DNA of 64,000 nt from JAGVSZ01 sp019137045 (GCA_046347635.1 JAXMFT010000013.1:62001-126000); one strand, 5' to 3'; positions 26,811 to 35,952 are shown, numbered from the stretch's first letter. The notes: generated by a model from the letters alone, not told the origin. Translations and numbers: made by a program.

Positions 26811-27184
26811 GGCGCCGCCTCCGTCCGCCTTGCGTCCTCGCCGGGACGCGTTCGCTGCCTTTCCGCTCTGTCGAGCAAGTGCCGTTCCCGATTACGGCCA
26901 CCTGCGCCCGCGCGTGCACCACGTCACTGTGCGCACCGCCACGTTTTCACGCGCTGGCACGATGCTCGCGCGGCGGCGTGACGGCTTCCACCGGATGGAT
27001 CAAGCCGATTGCGCCGGTCGCCTGGACCGGCAGGCCGGCGGCGGACGCGCCCGGCGACTTCTCGGACGCGCCGTGTCGGTGCGCCGACGCTCCGCGTCGG
27101 TGCTGCAGTGCGGCGCGCGCCCTGTACAGCGACGGCGGATTCCACTACCTTGCAGTGCGACACGTACCGGCGACCGCCCCGGCC
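26811..27184. other. Non-coding stretch between divergent genes
   Basis: These 374 bp separate the small hypothetical gene (leftward) and the methyltransferase gene (rightward). I see no gene with credible protein composition. A short direct repeat GTCGGTGC (around 27074 and 27096) and a small GTCGG/CCGAC hairpin are present, but no clear promoter or terminator. Confidence 0.5.
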
Positions 27185-27760
27185 ATGCTCCTGTCCGTCC
27201 TGAAGAGCCTCCGCCGCCCTGCCCTTCGGGCCGGGGAGAGGCGACTGCACATCGGCGGCGTCGAGCGCGTCGAGGGCTGGGAGGTGCTGAACGCGGTGCC
27301 CGGCCCGGTCGTGGACCACGTCGGCAGCGCGGCGGACCTGCGACGGTTCGCGGACGGGACGTTCACGGCGCTCTACAGCTCGCATGTCCTCGAGCACCTC
27401 GACTTCAAGGACGAGCTGCTCGCGGGTCTGAGGGAGTGGCACCGGGTGCTCGCCCCCGGCGGGCAGCTCTGCGTGAGCGTGCCGGACCTCGCGGTGCTCG
27501 CCCGCCTCTTCGTCGCGGACGGGCTCGCGCTCGAACACCGCTTCGCCGTCGTGAAGATGATGTTCGGCGGCCACTTCGACGAGCACGACTATCACCAGGT
27601 CGGCTTCGACTTCGAGATCCTCGCCTACTTCCTGCGCGAGGCGGGATTCGAAGACATCGCGCGCGTCGACGACTTCGGCCTGTTCGACGACACGAGCCGC
27701 CTCGTCTTCGCCGGCGTGCCGATCAGCCTGAACGTCACCGCGCGGAGGCCCGGCCGTTGA
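27185..27760 (+). CDS. Small SAM-dependent methyltransferase-like protein
   Basis: This 191-aa protein resembles the COG4627 group of predicted methyltransferases. The N-terminal LHIGGVERVEGWEVLNA replaces the usual glycine-rich motif I. It is followed by TALYSSHVLEHLDFKDEL and LREWHRVLAPGGQLCVSVPDL. The frame is open far upstream, but that part is Cys/Arg-rich and unlike protein, so I place the start at the ATG at 27185. It is followed 25 bp later by the TPR glycosyltransferase gene, suggesting joint action on a glycan or protein. Whether it retains SAM binding is uncertain. Confidence 0.72.
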   Translation: MLLSVLKSLRRPALRAGERRLHIGGVERVEGWEVLNAVPGPVVDHVGSAADLRRFADGTFTALYSSHVLEHLDFKDELLAGLREWHRVLAPGGQLCVSVPDLAVLARLFVADGLALEHRFAVVKMMFGGHFDEHDYHQVGFDFEILAYFLREAGFEDIARVDDFGLFDDTSRLVFAGVPISLNVTARRPGR

Positions 27761-27785
27761 GCATGCGGCGCGGCGTCGGGCGCCG

Positions 27786-29849
27786 ATGCTGAAGCGGCTG
27801 TTCGGCGAGCTCCTCGGCGGTGCGCGCCGGCCGGCGCCCGCGCCGGCGGAGCCGGCCATCGACTCCGGCCTCGCCGGGCTCCTCACCCGCGCCACCGCGG
27901 CGCAGAGCCGCGACGAGCTCGAGCAGGCGGCCGTGGCATTGCGCGGGGGCATGGCGGAGCGGCCGCGCGCCGCGGTGCTCCCCGCGCTGCTCGCGGAGGC
28001 CCTGCAACGACTGGGCCGCGACCGCGAGGCGCTCGACGCCTACCGGCGGACCCTCGAGCTCGACCCGAGCCAGGCCGAATCGCGCTTCAACTACGCCGCC
28101 GCGCTCGCCCGGCTGGGCGAGACCGACGCCGCGCGGCGCGAGTACGAGCGCGTCTGCGCCGAGCGGCCGGGCTGGGCGCCGCCGCGCGTGAACCTCGGGC
28201 TGCTCGAGCTCGCGGCCGGGAACGTCGGCGGCGCGGTCGCGCGGCTGCGCGAGGCGGTCGCGGCGGACCCCGACATGGTCGAGGCGCGCATCAATCTCGC
28301 GCTCGCGCTGAAGGAGGCGGGACTGCTCGAAGCAGCCGCGCGCGAGTGCGAGGCGGCGCTCGCGGTGCAGCCCGACAACACCGCGGCGCTCAAGAACCTC
28401 GTGGCCTCCTGCCTGCAGCTCGGCGACGTCGACCGCGCGCGCGCGGGTATCGCTGCGCTCGCGGCGCTTGCGCCCTCGGACGGGGCGTCCATCGCGGGCG
28501 CGCTCGCGCTGCCCGCCGTGCTCGACTCGAACGACGAGATCGCGCGCGTGCGGCGCGAGCTCGCCGCGGCGCTCGAACGCCTGGCCGGGCGCCCGCTCGC
28601 GGTCGCCGATCCGCTCAACGACGTTGGGGTGACCACCTTCTACCTCGCCTACCACGGGCAGGACGACCGCGCGCTGCACGAGAAGGTCGCCGCGCTCCAC
28701 CTGCGCGCCTGCCCGTCGCTCGCTTACGTGGCGCCGCACTGCGCCGCGCCGCGCCGGCGGGGCGGCGGCGAACGCCTCCGCATCGGGTTCGTCTCCCGGC
28801 ACCTGCACGACCACAGCATCGGCAACGTGACGCGCGGGCTGGTCGCGATGCTCGACAAGGCGCGGTTCGCGGTGCACATCTTCGCCCCGCGCCCCGCGTT
28901 CGACGCGAACTCGCGCGACATGGCGAGCCACGCGGAAGAGTGGGTGGTGCTCGCGCACGATCTCGCCCGCGCGCGGGCGGCGATCGCCCGCCACGAGCTC
29001 GACGTCCTCTTCTATCCCGACATCGGGATGGACCCGTTCACCTACTTCCTGACGTTTGCGCGCCTCGCGCCGGTGCAGTGCACGACCTGGGGCCACCCCG
29101 TCACGACCGGGGTCCCGGCGATGGACTACTACCTGTCGACCGACTACTTCGAGCCCGGAGACGGCGCTGCGCACTACAGCGAGCGGCTCGAGCTGCTGCG
29201 CGAGGTCGCGTTTCCCGGCTACTACTACCGCCCCACGCTGCCCGCGCCCGCGCCGCGCGCGGCGCTCGGCTTCGACACCGACGCCCGTGTCTACTTCTGC
29301 CCGCAGGCGCTCTTCAAGTTCCACCCCGACTTCGACGCGATCCTGGCGCGGATCCTGCGCGCCGACGCGCTCGGGCGGATCTACCTCGTGGCCGACCGCG
29401 GCGACTTCCGGCGCACACGGCTGGCGGCGCGGCTCGAGCGCACGCTCGGCGCGTTGATGGACCGGCTCGTCTTCCTGCCCCGCGCCGAGCGGCGCGAGGG
29501 GTACCTGCAGCGGCTGCAGGCCGCCGACGTCGTCCTGGACACCCTCCACTACTGCGGCGGGAACACGAGCCTCGAGGCGATCTCGGCCGGATCGCTGGTC
29601 GTGACGCTGCCGGGTGCGACGATGCGCGGCCGCCACACCTACGGCTTCTACCGCAAGATGCGCTTCACGGCGACGGTCGTCGCGACGCCGGACGAGTACG
29701 TCGCGCGCGCGGTCGCGATCGCGACCGACGCGGGGCTGCGCGCGCGCCTGCAGGCGGAGCAGGCGGCGCACGCGGACGCGCTCTACGAGGACCGCGGCGC
29801 GGTGGCCCAGATCGAGACGTTCTTCGAGCGCGCAGCCGCGCGGCGCTGA
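27786..29849 (+). CDS. TPR-domain O-linked GlcNAc transferase-like glycosyltransferase
   Basis: This 687-aa protein has about four to five tetratricopeptide repeats in residues 50-240 (for example ALQRLGRDREALDAYRRTLELDPS). A C-terminal GT41/SPINDLY-like catalytic region follows from about 310 (LRIGFVSRHLHDHSIGNV), ending with DTLHYCGGNTSLEAISAGSLVV. Bacterial relatives glycosylate proteins such as flagellin or adhesins, or act on unknown acceptors in the cytoplasm. It is preceded by a small methyltransferase gene in the same direction. The substrate sugar and acceptor cannot be read from sequence, and no flagellar or adhesin gene is nearby. Confidence 0.85.
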   Translation: MLKRLFGELLGGARRPAPAPAEPAIDSGLAGLLTRATAAQSRDELEQAAVALRGGMAERPRAAVLPALLAEALQRLGRDREALDAYRRTLELDPSQAESRFNYAAALARLGETDAARREYERVCAERPGWAPPRVNLGLLELAAGNVGGAVARLREAVAADPDMVEARINLALALKEAGLLEAAARECEAALAVQPDNTAALKNLVASCLQLGDVDRARAGIAALAALAPSDGASIAGALALPAVLDSNDEIARVRRELAAALERLAGRPLAVADPLNDVGVTTFYLAYHGQDDRALHEKVAALHLRACPSLAYVAPHCAAPRRRGGGERLRIGFVSRHLHDHSIGNVTRGLVAMLDKARFAVHIFAPRPAFDANSRDMASHAEEWVVLAHDLARARAAIARHELDVLFYPDIGMDPFTYFLTFARLAPVQCTTWGHPVTTGVPAMDYYLSTDYFEPGDGAAHYSERLELLREVAFPGYYYRPTLPAPAPRAALGFDTDARVYFCPQALFKFHPDFDAILARILRADALGRIYLVADRGDFRRTRLAARLERTLGALMDRLVFLPRAERREGYLQRLQAADVVLDTLHYCGGNTSLEAISAGSLVVTLPGATMRGRHTYGFYRKMRFTATVVATPDEYVARAVAIATDAGLRARLQAEQAAHADALYEDRGAVAQIETFFERAAARR

Positions 29850-29881
29850 GGGGGGCCGCCCCGTAGAATGCGGTGCCGCCC

Positions 29882-31282
29882 ATGAACGCTCCCGCGCCCT
29901 CCCGACGCCCGCTCCCCGCTGAGGTGCTCGCCGGCCTGCGCGCGGCGCTCGGCGAGCGCGCGGCCACCGGCGAGAGCGTGCGCGCGCAGTACGGCCGGGA
30001 CGAGTCGTCGTTCGCGCCGGCGCCGCCCGACGCGGTGGTCTTCCCGCGCTCGACCGACGAGGTGGCCGCGGTCGCGCGGCTGTGCCACGCGCACGGCGTG
30101 CCGATGATCCCTTACGGCGTGGGCAGCTCGGTGGAGGGCCATGTGCTCGCGGTGCGCGGCGGCGTCTCGGTCGCCCTCGGGCAGATGAACGAGGTGCTCG
30201 CCGTGCACGCGGCGGACCTCGACGCCGTCGTGCAGCCGGGGGTCACGCGCAAGCAGCTCAACGAGGCGCTGAAGGGCACCGGGCTCTTCTTTCCGCTCGA
30301 CCCCGGCGCGGATGCCTCGATCGGCGGCATGGCCGCGACCCGGGCCTCGGGCACGAACGCGGTGCGCTACGGCACGATGCGCGAGAACGTGCTCGCGCTC
30401 ACCGTCGTGCTGGCGGACGGCACGGTACTGCGGACCGGCACGCGCGCGCGCAAGTCGTCGGCCGGCTACGACCTCACGCGGCTCTTCGTCGGGTCGGAGG
30501 GGACGCTCGGGATCATCACCGAGCTCACCGTGCGCGTGCACCCGCAGCCCGAGGCGATCTCGGCGGCCACCTGCCGCTTCCCCACGGTGCGCGACGCGGT
30601 GGAGGCGGTGATCCAGACCATCCAGCTCGGCGTCCCGATCGCGCGCTGCGAGCTGGTGGACGCCGCCGCGATCCGGGCGATCAACCGGCACAGCAAGACG
30701 GCGCTGCCGGAAGCGCCGATGCTGTTCTTCGAGTTCCACGGCTCGCCGGCGGGCGTGGCCGAGCAGGCGCGGACGGTCGAGGCGGTCGCCACCGAGCGCG
30801 GCGGCGCGGGCTTCGAGTGGTCGGCGACGCCGGAGGAGCGCACGCGCCTGTGGACCGCGCGCCACCACTGCTACTTCGCAACCCTCGGTCTGCGCCCGAA
30901 CACGCGCGTGGTCTCGACCGACGTCTGCGTGCCGATCTCGCGGCTCGCCGACTGCATCGCCGCGACCGAAGCCGACTGCGCCGCGACCGGGCTGCCGATC
31001 GTCCTCGTCGGCCACGTGGGCGACGGCAACTTCCACCTCGGGATCAACGTCGACCCGGCGTCGCACGACGAGATGGCGCGCGCCGAGGCGCTCAACCGGC
31101 GGGTCGTGGGACGCGCGCTCGAGCTGGGCGGCACCTCGACCGGCGAGCACGGCATCGGGCTCGGCAAGCGCGAGTTCCTCGAGGCCGAGCACGGCGCGGC
31201 GGCGGTGGCGACGATGCGCGCGCTGAAGCGCGCGCTCGATCCGCAGAACCTGATGAACCCGGGGAAAGTGATTCCGGACTAA
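29882..31282 (+). CDS. FAD-linked oxidase, D-lactate/glycolate dehydrogenase (GlcD) type
   Basis: This 466-aa flavoprotein of the VAO/PCMH superfamily has the FAD-binding PP-loop region MIPYGVGSSVEGH, the stretch GADASIGGMAATRASGTNAVRYG, and YDLTRLFVGSEGTLGIITEL. The C-terminal catalytic motifs are GHVGDGNFH and STGEHGIGLGK. Such enzymes oxidise D-2-hydroxy acids, passing electrons to the respiratory chain. I use the ATG at 29882; a GTG at 29873 would add three residues. A TAGAAT hexamer lies 12 nt before the ATG. It overlaps the stop of the convergent GntR gene by 4 bp. Confidence 0.9.
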   Translation: MNAPAPSRRPLPAEVLAGLRAALGERAATGESVRAQYGRDESSFAPAPPDAVVFPRSTDEVAAVARLCHAHGVPMIPYGVGSSVEGHVLAVRGGVSVALGQMNEVLAVHAADLDAVVQPGVTRKQLNEALKGTGLFFPLDPGADASIGGMAATRASGTNAVRYGTMRENVLALTVVLADGTVLRTGTRARKSSAGYDLTRLFVGSEGTLGIITELTVRVHPQPEAISAATCRFPTVRDAVEAVIQTIQLGVPIARCELVDAAAIRAINRHSKTALPEAPMLFFEFHGSPAGVAEQARTVEAVATERGGAGFEWSATPEERTRLWTARHHCYFATLGLRPNTRVVSTDVCVPISRLADCIAATEADCAATGLPIVLVGHVGDGNFHLGINVDPASHDEMARAEALNRRVVGRALELGGTSTGEHGIGLGKREFLEAEHGAAAVATMRALKRALDPQNLMNPGKVIPD

Positions 31283-32025
31283 GGCCCGCGGCGCCGCTTG
31301 CGGGCGGGTTCGCGCTCGCCCCACAGCGACGCCACGAAATCGGCGGTGCGCGCGAGATGCGCGCCGAGCAGCCTGGCCGCCTCGTCCGCGTCGCGCGCCA
31401 GCGCGGCGTCCATGATCTTCCGGTGCTCGGCGTCGACGTCGCGCGCGAGCGCCGCGCGCGGCCGGACCGCGAGCAGGCGCGCGCGGCGGTAGCGTTCGGT
31501 CTGGTCGGCGAGCTGGCCGGCGAGCCGCAGGGTCCACGGCGAGCCGCATGCCGCCACGAGCGCGTGGTGGAACGCGCGGTGGCGGCGCTCCCACAGGTTG
31601 GCCGCCTCGAACGCGGCGGCGTCCGTCGGCAGCGGCGTGCGCGTGAGCCGGTGGAAGCTCGCGACCACCCCCGCCTCCCACTCCTCGTCGCCGCGCGCAA
31701 TCGCGTCCCGCAGCGCGCCGGTCTCGAGCCGCACGCGGGTCGCGGTGAGGTCGCGCAGCTCCTCGAGCGACACCGCTCCCACCGTGAAGCCGCGCTGGCC
31801 CTCCGCGCGCAGGAGCCCCTCGGCGGCGAGGCGCATCAAGGCCTCGCGCAGCGGGCTGATGCCGAGGCCGTAGGCCGCCTGGAGTTCGGCGAGCTTGAGG
31901 CGCGCCGCGGGCGCGAGACGTCCGGCGAGCACGTCCTCGCGCAGCGCCGCGTAGGCGCGGTCGGCGAGCGTGCGCGCGGACGACACGGACGGATCGGCGC
32001 GGTCGGGGACTGTGTTTGTATGCAT
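31279..32025 (-). CDS. GntR family regulator (FCD/FadR subgroup)
   Basis: This 248-aa repressor-type protein has an N-terminal winged helix (LADRAYAALREDVLAGRLAPAARL, GISPLREALMRLAAEGLL, QRGFTVGAVS). A C-terminal all-helical FCD domain carries the metal-site histidines seen in RRHRAFHHALV and EHRKIMDAALARD. It is divergent from the FAH-TRAP operon, with an operator-like inverted repeat between them, so it most likely controls that operon in response to the imported acid. Its ATG lies within the candidate operator region, consistent with autoregulation. Confidence 0.9.
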   Translation of the reverse strand: MHTNTVPDRADPSVSSARTLADRAYAALREDVLAGRLAPAARLKLAELQAAYGLGISPLREALMRLAAEGLLRAEGQRGFTVGAVSLEELRDLTATRVRLETGALRDAIARGDEEWEAGVVASFHRLTRTPLPTDAAAFEAANLWERRHRAFHHALVAACGSPWTLRLAGQLADQTERYRRARLLAVRPRAALARDVDAEHRKIMDAALARDADEAARLLGAHLARTADFVASLWGEREPARKRRRGP

Positions 32026-32068
32026 TCTTAAAATTTATATTGACGGACGTAGTTTATACAAATAGGAT
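32015..32068. promoter_or_regulatory. Divergent GntR/FAH-TRAP promoter with operator-like repeat
   Basis: A sigma70-like promoter reads rightward: TTGACG (32040-32045), 17-nt spacer, TAGGAT (32063-32068). The inverted repeat TTTGTAT (32015-32021) and ATACAAA (32056-32062) brackets the AT-rich core. The right arm lies between -35 and -10 and the left arm just inside the GntR start codon region, ideal for repression of both genes. Confidence 0.6.
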
Positions 32069-32101
32069 GCGCGCCGCAACCACGCCGGAGGACCGCGCCG
32101 C

Positions 32102-32983
32102 ATGCCCCCGCCCGCCTACGCCCTCGCCACGGTCGAGCACCAGGGCCGGGCGCACGCCTGCATCGAAAGCGGCGGGCGGTTCTTTCCGCTCGCCGAACTC
32201 GGCCTGCCGGCCGCGCTGGTCGCCGCCTTCGAGCGCTGGCCCGAGCTGGCGGCGAAGGTCGAGCGCGCCGCGGCGTCGCTGCGCGACGGCTGGAGCGCCG
32301 CCGAGGTGCGCGTGCTCACGCCGCTGCAGTTCCCGGGCAAGGTGCTCTGCGCGGGCGCCAACTACTACGACCACCTGCAGGAGATGGGCGTGCAGGACCT
32401 GCGCAAGGAGGCGCAGCGCCTGTTCTTCTTCTTCAAGCCGCCGCGCAACGCGCTCGTCGGGCCCGGCAAGACGGTGCGCCACCCGGCGCGGTCGAAGATG
32501 TTCGACTGGGAGATCGAGCTCGCCGCCGTGATCGGCCGCACGGCGAAGGACCTGACTCCCGAGAACGCGCTCGACTGCGTCGCCGGCTACACGGTCGGGA
32601 TCGACCTCTCGGCGCGCGACCTCAACCAGGCGCCCGACACGTTCTACAAGCTCGACTGGGTCGCGGGCAAGGCGCAGGACACCTGCTGCCCGCTCGGGCC
32701 GCGCATCGTGCCCGCCGCGCTCCTCGGCGACCCGCACGACCTCGCGCTCGAGCTGAAGGTGAACGGCGCGACGAAGCAGTCGGCGCGGACGTCGGGGATG
32801 ATCTTCGACATCCGCGAGCAGCTCGCCCTCCTCTCCTCGATCATGACCCTCGACCCGGGCGACGTGCTGCTCACCGGCACGCCCGCGGGCGTGGGGTTCC
32901 CGAAGCGCACGTTCCTGAAGCCGGGCGACCGCATCACCGCCACGATCGAGAGAATCGGCACGCTCGAAGTCGAGATCGAATGA
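32102..32983 (+). CDS. Fumarylacetoacetate hydrolase (FAH) family protein
   Basis: This 293-aa protein of the FAH fold has the segments CAGANYYDHLQEMG and FDWEIELAAVIGR (metal-binding carboxylates) and ends with DVLLTGTPAGVGF. It is the first gene of an operon with the TRAP transporter and lies downstream of a good promoter and the divergent GntR gene. The ATG has GGAGG about 10 nt upstream. Possible activities include hydrolysis of acylpyruvates or lyase action on a keto-acid; the transported TRAP substrate is probably its precursor. Confidence 0.87.
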   Translation: MPPPAYALATVEHQGRAHACIESGGRFFPLAELGLPAALVAAFERWPELAAKVERAAASLRDGWSAAEVRVLTPLQFPGKVLCAGANYYDHLQEMGVQDLRKEAQRLFFFFKPPRNALVGPGKTVRHPARSKMFDWEIELAAVIGRTAKDLTPENALDCVAGYTVGIDLSARDLNQAPDTFYKLDWVAGKAQDTCCPLGPRIVPAALLGDPHDLALELKVNGATKQSARTSGMIFDIREQLALLSSIMTLDPGDVLLTGTPAGVGFPKRTFLKPGDRITATIERIGTLEVEIE

Positions 32984-33000
32984 ACCTCAGGAGGACCCCG

Positions 33001-33978
33001 ATGAAACCCCTTCGCTGGCTGGCGCTCGCCGCCGCACTCGTCTCCGCAACCGCCTTCGCGCAGCAGAAGATCCCGCTGCGCTTCTCCACCGCCGGGCCGC
33101 CGCAGGACTTCCTCGCCCGCTCGATCCAGCAGTTCAAGGCCGACCTCGAAGCCGCGGCGCCCGAGTTCGACGTGCAGGTGCATCCGGCGAGCACGCTCTT
33201 CCGCCAGGGCACCGAGGTGCCGGCGATGCAGCGCGGCAACCTCGAGATGAACACCATGACCACGTTCGAGGTCGCGCAGCAGATTCCGGAGTTCGGCTTC
33301 TTCAACCGCGCGTACCTCTTCCGCGACTACGACCACGCCTACAGGACCCTCACCGGCCCTCTCGGCAAGCGCTACGCCGACACGGTCGCGGCGAAGATGG
33401 GGATCGTCGTGCTCGCGCCGACCTACCTGGGGACGCGCCAGGTCAACCTGCGCGTGGCGCGCGACGTGAAGGGCCCGACGGATCTCGCCGGCGTGAAGCT
33501 GCGCATGCCCGGCGGCCCCGACTGGCTGCTGCTCGGCCAGTCGATCGGGGTGACGCCGACGCCGATGAACATGCCCGAGGTGTACCTCGCGCTGCAGACC
33601 GGGACGATCGACGGGCAGGAGAACCCGCCGACGATCGGCAACGCGGCGAAGTTCTTCGAGGTCACCAAGCAGCTCGTGCTCACCTCGCACCTGGTGCAGC
33701 CGGTGTTCTACGCGATCGCCAAGCCGTTCTTCGACAAGCTCACCCCCGACCAGCGCAAGAAGCTCACCGCGGCGGCGGTCAAGGCCGCGCGCTGGAACGA
33801 CGAGCAGCGGCTGAACGACGAGAAGACGATCATCGACGGGCTCGCCGGCCGCGGGCTGACCGTGACCCGCCCGGACCTCGCCCCCTTCCGCGCCAACGCG
33901 GACAAGGTCTACGCGGGCGCGGATGCGGCCAAGCCGTGGGACCGCAAGATGATGGAAGAAGTGATGTCGGTCCGCTGA
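33001..33978 (+). CDS. dctP: TRAP transporter substrate-binding protein
   Basis: This 325-aa periplasmic DctP-type receptor has a signal peptide (MKPLRWLALAAALVSATAFA, then QQKIPLRF). The family pattern includes PTDLAGVKLRMPGG with the ligand-binding arginine, ALQTGTIDGQENP and VLTSHLVQP. The ATG at 33001 is preceded by CAGGAGG. An earlier ATG at 32980 overlaps the FAH stop and would add seven polar residues before the signal peptide. It works with the two permease genes that follow and imports an organic acid. Confidence 0.92.
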   Translation: MKPLRWLALAAALVSATAFAQQKIPLRFSTAGPPQDFLARSIQQFKADLEAAAPEFDVQVHPASTLFRQGTEVPAMQRGNLEMNTMTTFEVAQQIPEFGFFNRAYLFRDYDHAYRTLTGPLGKRYADTVAAKMGIVVLAPTYLGTRQVNLRVARDVKGPTDLAGVKLRMPGGPDWLLLGQSIGVTPTPMNMPEVYLALQTGTIDGQENPPTIGNAAKFFEVTKQLVLTSHLVQPVFYAIAKPFFDKLTPDQRKKLTAAAVKAARWNDEQRLNDEKTIIDGLAGRGLTVTRPDLAPFRANADKVYAGADAAKPWDRKMMEEVMSVR

Positions 33979-33988
33979 GCGGCCGGAC

Positions 33989-34483
33989 GTGAAGCCGATC
34001 GCCGCCGCGGGCGCGCGCGCCGCCGACCGGATCGGCGCCGCGCTCGTCGCCGCGATCCTGGTCGCGGTGATCGCCGGCGTCGCGCGGCGCTATCTCCTCG
34101 GCGCGCCGATCGTCTGGATCGACGAGCTGACCTCGGTGCTCTTCCTCTGGGCGGTCTTCTGGACCGCGGCGCTCGTCGTGCCCCTGCGCGAGCACGTGGC
34201 CTTCGAGCTCGTCGAGGGCATGCTCCCGCCCGGCGCGCGGCGCTGGATCGGCGTCCTGGCCGCGGCGGCCGCCGCGCTCGCGCTCGGCGCCGCCGCGCCG
34301 AAGATCGTCGATTTCATCCTGTTTCTCTGGCGCGAGCGCACCCCCGCGCTGCAGTGGCGGCTCGACTTCGTCTTCGCCTGCTTCGCGCTGTTCGTGATCG
34401 CCCTCGCCGTGCGTCTCCTCGTCCGCGCGCTGCGGCTCTGTCGCCGCAACTGGCGCGACGAGCTCGACCCGCCCGCGCCATGA
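33989..34483 (+). CDS. dctQ: TRAP transporter small permease
   Basis: This 164-aa membrane protein has four hydrophobic segments. The DctQ signature region RRYLLGAPIVWIDELTSVLFLWAVF follows the first helix. The start is GTG at 33989, 10 bp after the receptor gene. Its stop overlaps the ATG of the large permease (ATGA). It forms the membrane complex with the DctM protein. Confidence 0.9.
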   Translation: MKPIAAAGARAADRIGAALVAAILVAVIAGVARRYLLGAPIVWIDELTSVLFLWAVFWTAALVVPLREHVAFELVEGMLPPGARRWIGVLAAAAAALALGAAAPKIVDFILFLWRERTPALQWRLDFVFACFALFVIALAVRLLVRALRLCRRNWRDELDPPAP

Positions 34484-35775
34484 GCGCCGCGTTCCTCACG
34501 CTCGTCGCGGTGTTCGTCGGTGCGACGCTGGTGCGCATCCCGATCGCGGTCGCGATGCTGCTCGGGTCGCTCGCCTATCTGGTCGCGGCGGGGCGCGACA
34601 TCGGCCTCGTGGCCGACCAGATCATGAACTCGCTCCTCGGCGCGTACGTGCTGGTCGCGATCCCGCTCTTCATGCTCGCCGCGAACCTGATGAACGCGAG
34701 CTCGATCAGCGATCGCCTGTTCGCCGCTTGCCACCTGCTGGTCGGGCGCATGCGCGGGGGGCTCGCCCAGATCGACGTGCTGGTGAGCGTGCTGTTCGCG
34801 AGCATGAGCGGCAGCGCGGTCGCCGACGCCGCGGGCCCCGGCCTGGTGACGATCCGCGCGATGGCCAAGGCCGGCTATCCGCGCGGGTTCGCCGCCGCGA
34901 TCGTCGCGGCCTCGGCCGTGCTCGGCCCGATCATCCCGCCCTCGATCCCCATGATCCTGTACGCGCTGATGGCGAACGTCTCGGTGGCGGCGCTCTTCCT
35001 CGGGGGCGTGCTGCCGGGGCTCCTCCTCGCGGCGGCAATGATGCTGGTGGTGGGGATCACCGCGGTGCGGCGCGACTTCCCGGTGGAGGCGCTGCCGCCC
35101 GCGCCCGAGCGCCCGCGCATCCTCAAGCGCACCATCCTGCCGCTCGGGCTGCCGGTCGTGCTGCTCGGCGGGATCTACTCGGGCGCGTTCACGCCCACCG
35201 AGGCGGCCGCGGTCGCCGCGCTCTACGCGCTCGTGCTCGCCGGGGCCTTCTACCGCGAGCTCGGCTGGGGCGAGACGGTGGCGGCGTTCAGCACGACCGC
35301 GCGCCAGAGCGCGGTCATCGTGGTGATGATCTGCGGCGCGTTCGCGGTCAACTACGCGGTCACCGCCGAGCAGCTGGACAAGTCGCTGGCGGCGTGGATC
35401 GCCGGGCTCGGGCTTTCCCCCGTCGGATTCATGATCGCGGTCAACCTGGTCTTCCTCGTCCTCGGCTGCTTCATCGACGCCACCACGATGCTGCTGGTGC
35501 TCGTCCCGGTGCTGCTGCCGACGGTCGCCGCGCTGCAGATCGACCCGGTCTACTTCGGCGTGGTGATGGTGTTCAACGTCACCATCGGGCTCGTCACGCC
35601 GCCCTACGGGCTGCTGCTCTTCGTCCTGAGCGCGCTCGCGCGCATCCCGCTGCGCGAGATCGTGCGCGAGTGCTGGGGACTGATCGGGGCGATCGCCGTC
35701 GCGCTCGCGCTCGTGGTCGCGTTTCCGTCCCTCGTCCTGTGGCTGCCGCAGGCGCTGGGGTACGCGACGCGGTAG
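34480..35775 (+). CDS. dctM: TRAP transporter large permease
   Basis: This 431-aa membrane protein has about 12 hydrophobic segments. It carries the DctM motifs FASMSGSAVADAAGPG, VLGPIIPPSIPMILYA and GVVMVFNVTIGLVTPPYG. It uses the sodium gradient to import the solute delivered by the receptor. Overlap with the small permease indicates translational coupling. The 177 bp after its stop hold the promoter of the LIV operon and no other gene. Confidence 0.93.
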   Translation: MSAAFLTLVAVFVGATLVRIPIAVAMLLGSLAYLVAAGRDIGLVADQIMNSLLGAYVLVAIPLFMLAANLMNASSISDRLFAACHLLVGRMRGGLAQIDVLVSVLFASMSGSAVADAAGPGLVTIRAMAKAGYPRGFAAAIVAASAVLGPIIPPSIPMILYALMANVSVAALFLGGVLPGLLLAAAMMLVVGITAVRRDFPVEALPPAPERPRILKRTILPLGLPVVLLGGIYSGAFTPTEAAAVAALYALVLAGAFYRELGWGETVAAFSTTARQSAVIVVMICGAFAVNYAVTAEQLDKSLAAWIAGLGLSPVGFMIAVNLVFLVLGCFIDATTMLLVLVPVLLPTVAALQIDPVYFGVVMVFNVTIGLVTPPYGLLLFVLSALARIPLREIVRECWGLIGAIAVALALVVAFPSLVLWLPQALGYATR

Positions 35776-35895
35776 CGCCGGCGGGCACGACAGCCCCGAA
35801 CCGGCCGACCGGCCGCGCGTCCCGACAGGACGGACACGGGCCGGCGATCCCCCGACGACGGCCGCTCGCCGCGCGCGGACTGCGCGGCGCACGCC

Positions 35896-35923
35896 TTGCG
35901 GGCGAAAGCTTTGGGCTTAGAAT
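35896..35923 (+). promoter_or_regulatory. Candidate promoter of the LIV ABC operon
   Basis: TTGCGG (35896-35901), a 16-nt spacer and TAGAAT (35918-35923) precede the receptor gene, whose ATG is at 35953 behind GAGGAGG. This gives a leader of about 24 nt. Confidence 0.5.
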
Positions 35924-35952
35924 GCCCCGGCCCACACGAGGAGGAGGCCCCG

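Noticed and set aside
26792..27184. N-terminal extension of the methyltransferase by 131 residues
   Set aside because: The extension is Cys/Arg/Pro-rich with no recognisable fold, and the protein-like sequence begins at the ATG at 27185.
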